Origin: Chloroflexota bacterium
GTDB taxonomy: Bacteria; Chloroflexota; FW602-bin22; JACPRP01
Direction: 5' to 3'
NCBI GenBank assembly: GCA_016210495.1
Contig: JACQUC010000250.1
Location: forward strand, 1-24,854
DNA: 24,854 nt
Shown: piece after piece, positions 15,890-23,390 of the stretch
How the letters are laid out: the number at the start of each line of letters is the position of its first letter
How positions within the stretch are numbered: position 1 is the first letter of the stretch
Notes under the pieces: model-generated
What the model saw: the letters and a program-made list of their open reading frames with translations, nothing else
Database searches by the model: none
Told to the model about the DNA's origin: nothing
Position numbers and translations under genes: made by a program

Positions 15890-17212
15890 ATGGAGACTAT
15901 GGAGCGGCTAACGGAGATAGTGACGCGGTCGCGCTTCTGGACCTCTTTTTTCCGGCACGGCTGGCCGGATAACGAGGTCAGTCGGGCGCTGGTCGTGACC
16001 AGCAACGTCTTCATGCACCTTCATCCGGTGCGGGTGCGGCGCCACGGCCTGCGTTTCTCCTACACGCTGGGACTCGGCGGGCTCGGCTTCCTGCTGTTCC
16101 TTATCCTGTCAGTGACCGGTGGGCTGCTGATGTTCTACTACGTGCCAGCCACCAGCCAGGCCTACGACAACATGCAGGACTTGCAGTTCGCCGTATCTTA
16201 CGGCCGGCTCTGGCGGAACCTGCACCGTTGGGCGGCCCACCTGATGGTTGTGTCTGTGTCCCTCCACATGTGTCGCGTTTTCTACACCGCCGCCTACAAG
16301 CCGCCCCGGGAGTTCAACTGGGTGCTGGGAGTCAGCCTGTTCGTCTTGACGTTAGCCTTCAGCTTCACCGGATACCTCTTGCCCTGGGACCAACTGGCGT
16401 TTTGGGCGATCACCGTGGGTACGAATATCGGCCGGGCCATGCCGTTGATAGGGGAACAGCTTCGCTTTCTACTGCTCGGTGGAAACGTCGTGGGCCAAAA
16501 CGCGCTGTTGCGATTCTATGCGCTGCACGTGTTCGTCCTGCCGTCGATAGCCTTGTTTGTCATGATCGTGCACTTCTGGCGAGTCCGCAAAGATGGAGGG
16601 ATCTCGGGACCGCCTGCGGCCACCGCGCCCTCCCCAGTGCCCCCCACTGTGCCCGGCGATGGAAAGATGTCCGCGTCTGTGGCAAGCGCCGAAGCGTCCT
16701 TCGGCCCGAATCCCCATAAGACCTACCAGTTGCTCGCTTTGCCGGACGGTATGACCCTGCTCCTGGACAAGCAACCCGAGGACACCGAAATGACCTTCCC
16801 GCACCTGCTAGTGCGAGAGCTGACGTACGCCCTGGCGGCCACGGCGCTGCTCATCGGCGTGGCTTTCGCGATCGATGCGCCCCTGGAGGAACTGGCCAAT
16901 CCCACCAAGACTCCCAACCCGGCCAAGGCTCCCTGGTATTTTCTGGGGCTTCAGGAGATGGTCTCCTGGGGCAATCCCTTCTGGGGCGGCGTGCTTGCCC
17001 CAGGCCTGATGCTGGTGGCGCTGCTTCTGCTTCCATACTTTGACCGCACTCCGGAAGGGGTAGGAGTCTGGTTCTCGCGCCACCGAAAGTGGCCGGTCAT
17101 AGTCTTCACCGCCTGGGTCGTGGCCATGGCCGGCCTCATCGTCATAGGCTATTTCTTCCGCGGACCCGGTTGGCAGTGGTACTGGCCGTGGATGGGGACA
17201 CCGGTCCATTAG
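15890..17212 (+). CDS. Cytochrome b (b6/subunit IV-type, single chain)
   Basis: The quinone-binding di-heme core of the Rieske/cytochrome b complex, 440 aa. Heme ligands: H112 and H126 in the second helix (14 apart) and H213 and H228 in the fourth helix (15 apart), the spacing seen in b6-type proteins. A Pro/Ala/Ser-rich loop (about 238-275) joins the b6-like half to the subunit IV-like half, which has [15 protein letters not shown] (343-356), the PEWY-equivalent quinol-site motif in a PxWY form. The cysteine that tethers heme ci in cytochrome b6 aligns with glycine here, so that heme is probably absent. It lies between the Rieske gene and a four-heme cytochrome that would replace cytochrome f or c1. 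Confidence 0.93.
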   Translation: METMERLTEIVTRSRFWTSFFRHGWPDNEVSRALVVTSNVFMHLHPVRVRRHGLRFSYTLGLGGLGFLLFLILSVTGGLLMFYYVPATSQAYDNMQDLQFAVSYGRLWRNLHRWAAHLMVVSVSLHMCRVFYTAAYKPPREFNWVLGVSLFVLTLAFSFTGYLLPWDQLAFWAITVGTNIGRAMPLIGEQLRFLLLGGNVVGQNALLRFYALHVFVLPSIALFVMIVHFWRVRKDGGISGPPAATAPSPVPPTVPGDGKMSASVASAEASFGPNPHKTYQLLALPDGMTLLLDKQPEDTEMTFPHLLVRELTYALAATALLIGVAFAIDAPLEELANPTKTPNPAKAPWYFLGLQEMVSWGNPFWGGVLAPGLMLVALLLLPYFDRTPEGVGVWFSRHRKWPVIVFTAWVVAMAGLIVIGYFFRGPGWQWYWPWMGTPVH

Positions 17213-17249
17213 GGAGTTCACACTTGCTGACAGATTGGTGGGCAACTGA

Positions 17250-18077
17250 ATGGTGATCAGGCTATTGGCGCTGAGCTGTCTGGCCCTTCTGGGCACTCTA
17301 TCTCTGTGGGTATGGCGGGAGTCGAATCCCGAACACGCCCATGTTCTGGTTTCGCGGGCAGCTACCGCCAGAGAGATGGAGTCGCTGCGGCGAGAGGGGC
17401 TCGGCGTCCGCCAGATAGTGATCGACAGGCTGGGCCTCGTCGACCGCTGCGTTACGTGCCACATCAACGTCGAGGACCCCGCCTTCGCCGACGCCAACCT
17501 GCCCTTCCGATTCCATCCGGGCCTGGACAAGCATCCGCCGGACACGTTCGGTTGCACCCTCTGCCACGGGGGCGATGGGCGAGCCACGACGCTGAGCGCC
17601 GCCCACGGCGAGATTAGGCTCTGGAATGACCCGATGCTGCGGGGTGAGTACATCCAGGCTGCCTGCGGGAGATGCCACCAGGAGCAATATGTCGAGGGCG
17701 CGCCTCTGCTCTCGGCGGGGCGGCGGCTGTTCGATCACTATGGGTGCCTTGGCTGCCACAAGCTTTACAGCGCGGGGGGCAAAGCCGGCCCGGACCTCAC
17801 CGCCGTCGGGGCCAAGCATCCGACCGACCTCGTTTGGGGGAACTATCGGGGAGAAAGGTCGCTGGCCATCTGGTTCTTTCGCCATTTCAAGGACCCGCAA
17901 CTCTTGCTCCCCAAGTCCAGCATGACCGACTTCTTTATGTCCGATTACAACGCCAAGGCGCTGACAGTTTACATGCTTAGTCTCACCGAGGAGAGGTTTC
18001 CGCCGGAGTACTATCCTCGGAGGAAAGCGGGCGAGGGTCGCGGTGACAGCGGCCCGCGGTCCAGGAGGAACGAATGA
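17250..18077 (+). CDS. Membrane-anchored four-heme cytochrome c
   Basis: 275 aa with one N-terminal helix (about 3-22) that probably anchors it on the outer face of the membrane. Heme motifs: CVTCH 67, CTLCH 102, CGRCH 139 and CLGCH 166. The last is part of a class I cytochrome c domain (GRRLFDHYGCLGCHKLY, then a possible Met ligand at M225 in PKSSM). By position just after cytochrome b it probably serves as the c1/f-like partner of the Rieske protein, with three extra hemes passing electrons onward. The stop overlaps the next start as ATGA (18074-18077), so the two are translationally coupled. The ribosome binding site is weak. Confidence 0.9.
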   Translation: MVIRLLALSCLALLGTLSLWVWRESNPEHAHVLVSRAATAREMESLRREGLGVRQIVIDRLGLVDRCVTCHINVEDPAFADANLPFRFHPGLDKHPPDTFGCTLCHGGDGRATTLSAAHGEIRLWNDPMLRGEYIQAACGRCHQEQYVEGAPLLSAGRRLFDHYGCLGCHKLYSAGGKAGPDLTAVGAKHPTDLVWGNYRGERSLAIWFFRHFKDPQLLLPKSSMTDFFMSDYNAKALTVYMLSLTEERFPPEYYPRRKAGEGRGDSGPRSRRNE

Positions 18078-20422
18078 GCCAGCAGATTCAGAAGGGAATA
18101 GCCATGGCCCTGGCCGGCCTGGGGGCATTCACACTGGTGTTGGTTGCCTCGGCGTGCCAGGCCACAACTCCCGTCGCGAGCGACGCCAGGCCAGTGGATG
18201 CCCCGGCGCGGTCAGGGGGAGCCGCTCCCAGGGTGGAAAAGCCGGTCGCCCAGGCCGTTCCCACGCCGACCAGAACGCCCTTACAGATAGTCTCTCGTAG
18301 GGCAAGCTATGACCGCGTCAGCCCCGAAGTGGCGCGAGAAAAGGGTTGCCTGTCGTGCCACGATGGCATCGAGGACATTAATCCCAAGATGACCGCCGCA
18401 TGGGGCGCCGACCGGAAGTGCGAGGTGTGCCACAAGGGCCAGCCGCAGGCCACCACTAAAGATGAGGCCCACCGCGGCATGTACGCCAACCCCGGCGATC
18501 TGCGCGTCGTCTCGGAGACGTGCGGCCAGTGCCACGACGACGCCGGCGTCATACGACGCGATGTGGAGGGACTTATACCGGGCGTGGTCAGGCAATCGCG
18601 CGTTGTCTCTGCCGGGGAGCGGAACCACGTACCCAGGGTGCTCAGGTCGCTGATGGCCACCGCCGCTGGCGAGATCGCCGCCACCAGATTCCTCTGGGGT
18701 GCCCAGGACTCCATCGGCCCTCTCTTCGCCACCAGACCTATCTCGGCCATCAACACGATCTCGCCTACCGTTGCCATTGGTGACAGGCGCCAGGGCGTGG
18801 AAACCTCGCGCTTACAGGCAACCCTAACCACCCCCTTCCTGCAACAGCTACCGCCGGCCAACTACTCCGACGCCGATAACCTGCTCCGCAACTTCTGCCT
18901 CAAGTGCCATCTCTGGACCGAAGGCGAGCCGAAACCGGGCCTCCACCGCTCCAGCGGCTGCTCTGCCTGCCACGTCATCTACGAGGACGACGGCCTCTCC
19001 AAATCGGGCGATGCCACTATCCCCAAGAACGCCCCGTCTCACCCGGCCAAACACCAGATCACCGCCAAAGTCCCCACCGCCCAGTGCCTCCGCTGCCACA
19101 ATGATGGTGGCGGCCGCCTCGGCCTCAACTTCGTTGGCCTCATCCCCGCGCATGCCTCTGCCACACCCCTCCAACCTGATGGCTCGCCCCAGGCACCCAA
19201 GTTTGGCATCAACACCCTCCCTGTCAGACCCGATGTCCACTTTGAGAAAGGCATGCACTGCATCGACTGCCATACCTCCAAGGAACTGCACGGGGACGGT
19301 AATCTATATGCCCGCAAGGAAAACGAGGTAAGAATCTCCTGCGAGACCTGCCACGGCACGACGACGTCGCCCCCAACCCTGGCCGACAACCAGGGCGAGC
19401 CGCTCAAGAACCTCTACCGCAGCGGGGCCGAGGTCGTCCTGGTCGGCAAGATTGACGGCCAGCGACACTTTGTCACCCAACTGGACAAGGTTGCGCGGCG
19501 GGGCTCCCTCCCGCTGGCGATGCGTATCCCGGCCCACGTGCAGGAGCCTGGGACGAGCCCCCGGCTCAGGCTGGAGTGCTCTGCCTGCCACTCACGCAGC
19601 ACGCCCCAGTGTTTCGGCTGTCATCTCAAGCGGGACGACCGGCAGATGGCGCCGGTGGACTGGGTAGCCGGCATCGGCGAAGGGGTTGAGCCCAAGCCCT
19701 CCCAGGGTTTATGGTCGGGCGAGCTCATTTACACCCGCTGGGAAGATCCGCCGCTGGGGGTGAACTCGAGGGGCCGGGTATCGCCCTTTGTGCCGGGCGG
19801 GCAGGTATTGTTCAGCCGGATTGGGCCGAATGGTGAGGTTCTGTCGCTCAACCAGGCGCTGGAGATTGGCGCGGGCTCAGGTGGCAAGGCGCTGGCCTTT
19901 GCGATGAATCCTATCTCGCCGCACGCGACGACGAAGCAGGCGCGGAGTTGTGAATCCTGCCACAGCAATCCCAGGGCGCTGGGGCTGGGGTCCGAGGTAC
20001 CGCTGATGCGGGAGCGGGGCTGGAACGTCGATCTGCCTTTCGACCGCATGGTCGACGAGGAGGGAAGGCCGACGCAACTGACCACGCACGAACGAGCGCG
20101 ACCCTTCGACAAGGCGGAACTGGAACGGATAGATCGGACGAGCGACTGCATGAGCTGTCACAAGGATATGGACAACGCGCAGATCTGGGAACAGGTGGTT
20201 AGGAGGACGGGCCAGGCGAAGACGCCGCGCGACCATCAGGACATCATCAACTGGATATTCAAGGGTGGCGCGTTGAACGGCCCGCCTGCACCTTCTCCGG
20301 CCAGCACGATCCGGCCCGGGCCCGCGTCTGGTCCGGGACCGGCCACCATCACTTCGCCGACGACGATTGACGCTGCTCCAAGGACAGTGCCGCCGACGCC
20401 GGGCCCGCAGCAACTGAGGTAG
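18074..20422 (+). CDS. Twelve-heme lipoprotein cytochrome c
   Basis: 782 aa. The signal peptide ends in LVASAC, giving lipidated C28, then a Pro/Ala/Thr-rich linker. Twelve CxxCH motifs at residues 92, 116, 150, 275, 296, 338, 396, 423, 502, 513, 626 and 692. The C-terminus is a Pro/Thr/Ala-rich tail (about 724-782). I do not recognise a named family; the gaps between motifs do not look like a decaheme MtrA or an octaheme HAO. It is coupled to the four-heme cytochrome by a 4-bp overlap and lies four bases before the molybdenum enzyme. It probably conducts electrons between the bc-type complex and that enzyme. Residues about 177-508 are nearly identical in DNA to the second copy at 23368. Confidence 0.9.
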   Translation: MSQQIQKGIAMALAGLGAFTLVLVASACQATTPVASDARPVDAPARSGGAAPRVEKPVAQAVPTPTRTPLQIVSRRASYDRVSPEVAREKGCLSCHDGIEDINPKMTAAWGADRKCEVCHKGQPQATTKDEAHRGMYANPGDLRVVSETCGQCHDDAGVIRRDVEGLIPGVVRQSRVVSAGERNHVPRVLRSLMATAAGEIAATRFLWGAQDSIGPLFATRPISAINTISPTVAIGDRRQGVETSRLQATLTTPFLQQLPPANYSDADNLLRNFCLKCHLWTEGEPKPGLHRSSGCSACHVIYEDDGLSKSGDATIPKNAPSHPAKHQITAKVPTAQCLRCHNDGGGRLGLNFVGLIPAHASATPLQPDGSPQAPKFGINTLPVRPDVHFEKGMHCIDCHTSKELHGDGNLYARKENEVRISCETCHGTTTSPPTLADNQGEPLKNLYRSGAEVVLVGKIDGQRHFVTQLDKVARRGSLPLAMRIPAHVQEPGTSPRLRLECSACHSRSTPQCFGCHLKRDDRQMAPVDWVAGIGEGVEPKPSQGLWSGELIYTRWEDPPLGVNSRGRVSPFVPGGQVLFSRIGPNGEVLSLNQALEIGAGSGGKALAFAMNPISPHATTKQARSCESCHSNPRALGLGSEVPLMRERGWNVDLPFDRMVDEEGRPTQLTTHERARPFDKAELERIDRTSDCMSCHKDMDNAQIWEQVVRRTGQAKTPRDHQDIINWIFKGGALNGPPAPSPASTIRPGPASGPGPATITSPTTIDAAPRTVPPTPGPQQLR
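18602..19596 (+). repeat. Homogenised block shared by the two large cytochromes, copy A
   Basis: Aligns with 23860-24854 at a constant offset of 5258 bp, with no indels over 995 bp and about 60 mismatches by hand count (about 94% identity). The last roughly 90 bp are identical. Similarity falls sharply just upstream of 18602, although both genes continue in homologous frame. Copy B runs off the window, so the downstream limit is unknown. Confidence 0.9.
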
Positions 20423-20425
20423 TGT

Positions 20426-22783
20426 ATGAAGGCGAGACTTTCCAGACGCCAGTTCATCAAGGCCACGCTGGGAGCGGCGGCGCTCTTCGGCGGGATGGGA
20501 CGCCGGGCCGATTTGACGGCCGCTGAGTCGACGCTACGGGCCGGCGGCGAGCAGATCGTGAAGAGCCACTGCCCGTTATGCCACTGGGGCTGTGGCCTGG
20601 ACATCCTGGTCAGAGACGGCGCCATCGTGCAGGTCGAAGGAATGCCTGAGGACCAGGAGAGTCGGGGGGCCCTCTGCGCCCGCGGCAACGACGTGAAGAG
20701 CTTCGTCTACGACGCCGACCGGGTGCGGTACCCGCTGCTGCGCGTGGGCGACAAGGGCCAGGGACAGTTCCAACGCATCTCCTGGGAGCAAGTCATCGAT
20801 GTCATCGTGGACCGCTGGAGCGCCATTATCCGCGAATCGGGGCCGGAATCCATCGCCGGCTACATCGGCAGCGGCGGAGGCGTGGAGCGGTACTGGCTTA
20901 TGCCCCGACTCTTCAATTGCCTGGGCAGCCCCAACGTGTTCGCTTCGACAGTCGATGGCCAGTCGTCGTGGGCCTGGGGTGGTAAGATCGTCACGGGGGC
21001 CTTTCCCCTGCGCAGCGTCGAGCATCTGGATAGGACGCGCTGCTTCGTCATCTGGGGCGCCAATCCGGCGTCATCGGCGGGCCCCTTCGAGCCACCGCGC
21101 ATCTTCGACCAGCAGAGTCGAGGCGCCAGGTTGATCGTCGTCGACCCACGCTTCACGCCGCTGGCCAACGGCGCCGACGAGTGGGCGCCTATCAAGCCAG
21201 GGACGGATGGTCTTCTGGCATGGTCGCTGGCGCAGGTCATCATCTCTGAGCGGCTGCTGGACCGAGCCTTCGTCGAAGAATGGACCGAGCAGTTTAACGG
21301 CTACCAGGAGATCGCCTTGAGACCGGCCTACTCGCCGGAAAACGTCGCCGAAACCTGCGGCGTGTCTGCAGACCAGATTCGACGCATCGCGCGGCTCTAC
21401 GCCATCAACGCGCCGGCCTTGATTGTAGGTGGCCGGGGCATCGACCATCACTCGAACGGCCTTCAGGCCAGCGCGGCCATCCACTCGCTCGCTGCCCTCA
21501 CCGGCAACGTCAACAGGCCCGGCGGCAATACCTACTTTTCCTATCCGGTCGAGCCGCTCAAGGGGGTGCCCGCGCTGGATTACAGAATCGCCAACTCTCC
21601 CGGCGCGGCAAAAGGCCCAGTCACGCTCCCCACCGGGCTGGCCGACCCCAACCGACTGTGGGACCTCATCCTGGCCGGAGGCAGCGACGCGCTCTGGCGG
21701 CAGTCAGTCTTCGTTGCCCCGCCCATGAGTAAGGTGGCGCCAGCGTACGGATTCCAGCGCGCCTACCCCGGCAGCTATCAGGGCAAAGCGTATCCCATCA
21801 GGTCGCTGCTCGTTCAGGGAGGGAACCCCTTGATAGGCTTGCCGGAGGAGATGAAGGGCCGTGCGGCATTGCAGAAGCTGGAGTTTCTGGTGGCGACCGA
21901 CTGCTACGTTAACCAGACGGGCGCCTATGCCGACGTCATCCTGCCGGCAGCCCCCAGCCCCGAGTCCATCGGCCTTACCGGCGGGTCCTTCCCGTTCGGC
22001 AAGCAATACGTGGGCCTTCTGGAGCAAGCCATCCCGCCGCTGGGCGAAAGCCGATCAGACATCGACATCATTCGCAACCTGGGCTGGGCGATGGGGTACC
22101 GGCGCGAATTCAATTTTTCCGATGCCGAGTTCATCGACCTGCTGCTGTCCGCCTCGCCCCTTACGGCTCGATTGAGCCTCGACAGGCTCAAAGCCTTGCC
22201 GAGCCGGAAGATACCGCTGTTTCAAGGTGAGGACTATTTCCCTCTGCCGTACTCGAGCGAGAGATTCGCCACTCGCTCCGGCAAAGCAGTGTTTTTCAGC
22301 GCGACTGTTCCTGTCGATCCGGACCTGGCCCCCATACCCGGCTGGTCGCCACCGGTCGAGGGCCCCGACGAAACGCCCACGTTGTGGGAGAAGTATCCCC
22401 TGGTGCTGGCCGGCGGAAACGTCCCGGTCCGCTCCGGGTCCTGGACCCGAAATCTGATGTATGCGGGCGAGCTCGATCCCGATTCCTGGGCCGAGATGAA
22501 CCCGGTCGACGCCGCCAGCCTTGGGATTCGGGAAGGTGATCGAGCCTGGATCGAGTCGAAGGCCGGCAAAGCGCTCTTCAAAGTGCGCGTCACCGAGGCG
22601 CTGAGGCCGGGCGTGGTCTGGGTCGTAAGCCGCGGGGCGCCCACCAAAGGCACTTCCTGGAGCCGGGCCAGACCATCGCCAAACGCGAATGCGCTGGTGG
22701 AGGGTGCCTTCAACGATTTGAAGTCCGGACCAGCACGGTTCAAGGAGATGCTGGTGAGAGCAGTGAAGGAGCCGTCGACGTAG
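20426..22783 (+). CDS. Tat-exported molybdopterin oxidoreductase (DMSO reductase/CISM family)
   Basis: The catalytic subunit, 785 aa, with bis-MGD molybdenum or tungsten. The Tat signal SRRQFIK is at residues 6-12. The [4Fe-4S] site is C49-x2-C52-x3-C56-x27-C84. The region where formate dehydrogenases carry Cys/Sec reads NVFASTVDGQSSWAWGGK (170-187), with no Cys; D177 or one of S174, S180 or S181 is the likely metal ligand (inference). The C-terminal cofactor-binding domain starts near residue 655 (YPLVLAGGNVPVRSGSWTRN). It is followed by a four-cluster FeS subunit and flanked on both sides by twelve-heme cytochromes. No membrane NrfD/PsrC-type subunit is seen. The substrate is unknown; it may be an oxyanion, sulfur or organic compound. 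Confidence 0.9.
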   Translation: MKARLSRRQFIKATLGAAALFGGMGRRADLTAAESTLRAGGEQIVKSHCPLCHWGCGLDILVRDGAIVQVEGMPEDQESRGALCARGNDVKSFVYDADRVRYPLLRVGDKGQGQFQRISWEQVIDVIVDRWSAIIRESGPESIAGYIGSGGGVERYWLMPRLFNCLGSPNVFASTVDGQSSWAWGGKIVTGAFPLRSVEHLDRTRCFVIWGANPASSAGPFEPPRIFDQQSRGARLIVVDPRFTPLANGADEWAPIKPGTDGLLAWSLAQVIISERLLDRAFVEEWTEQFNGYQEIALRPAYSPENVAETCGVSADQIRRIARLYAINAPALIVGGRGIDHHSNGLQASAAIHSLAALTGNVNRPGGNTYFSYPVEPLKGVPALDYRIANSPGAAKGPVTLPTGLADPNRLWDLILAGGSDALWRQSVFVAPPMSKVAPAYGFQRAYPGSYQGKAYPIRSLLVQGGNPLIGLPEEMKGRAALQKLEFLVATDCYVNQTGAYADVILPAAPSPESIGLTGGSFPFGKQYVGLLEQAIPPLGESRSDIDIIRNLGWAMGYRREFNFSDAEFIDLLLSASPLTARLSLDRLKALPSRKIPLFQGEDYFPLPYSSERFATRSGKAVFFSATVPVDPDLAPIPGWSPPVEGPDETPTLWEKYPLVLAGGNVPVRSGSWTRNLMYAGELDPDSWAEMNPVDAASLGIREGDRAWIESKAGKALFKVRVTEALRPGVVWVVSRGAPTKGTSWSRARPSPNANALVEGAFNDLKSGPARFKEMLVRAVKEPST

Positions 22784-22838
22784 GCGCGCAAGGAGAGCCG
22801 AGCGGGGCAGTCTCTACATTTCAACTAAAGGAGCGTAC

Positions 22839-23390
22839 ATGCAAGTAGCGTTCTTCTTCGACCAGTCCAGGTGTCTTGCCTGCCTCTCCTGCGAGGTCGT
22901 TTGCAAGCAGTTGCACGACATTCCGGTTGGGCCGCGGTGGCGGAAGGTCTACGAGCGCGTCGTCGGCACGTTTCCGAACGTGGGACGATACTCGCTGTCG
23001 CTGTCCTGCAACCACTGCGAGAGCCCGCCGTGCATACCGGCTTGTCGTCAGGGCGCGATCTTCAAGCGTGCCCAGGATGGCATCGTCCTGATCGACGCGG
23101 CCCGGTGTGATGGCTGCCAGGAGTGCATCGATGCCTGTCCCTACCGGGCGCTGGTGGTCGCTCCCGACGGCGGCATCCAGAAGTGCACCGCCTGCGTCGA
23201 GCGGGTTACTCGTGGCCAGGCCCCCGGCTGCGTGCAGACGTGTCCCGGGAGGGCGCTGCACTTTGGGTCGTTGCCTGAGATGGCTGGCAGACGTGGTGCA
23301 GAGCGAGTGGTCGGCAACTCACAACCCGCCCTATTCCTACGGTCCAGCGAGCTTGAGCTAGCAAACTATGAACTTGTGGCTTCACGGTAG
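22839..23390 (+). CDS. Four-cluster [4Fe-4S] electron-transfer subunit (DmsB/PsrB/NrfC-like)
   Basis: 183 aa. Sixteen cysteines in four groups: C12, C15, C18, C22; C57, C60, C65, C69; C90, C93, C96, C100; C116, C119, C131, C135. This is the full pattern of DMSO-reductase-family beta subunits. It has no signal of its own and is probably exported by riding with the Tat-borne molybdenum subunit encoded 55 bp upstream. The ribosome binding site AAAGGAG lies six bases before ATG. Its last 23 bp overlap the start of the second large cytochrome, suggesting electrons pass from this subunit to multiheme cytochromes rather than to a membrane quinol subunit. Confidence 0.93.
   Translation: MQVAFFFDQSRCLACLSCEVVCKQLHDIPVGPRWRKVYERVVGTFPNVGRYSLSLSCNHCESPPCIPACRQGAIFKRAQDGIVLIDAARCDGCQECIDACPYRALVVAPDGGIQKCTACVERVTRGQAPGCVQTCPGRALHFGSLPEMAGRRGAERVVGNSQPALFLRSSELELANYELVASR

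Noticed and set aside
18074..20422. Octaheme hydroxylamine oxidoreductase or MtrA-type decaheme cytochrome
   Set aside because: Twelve motifs with long gaps (for example residues 154-275 and 517-626) do not fit either pattern as I know it.
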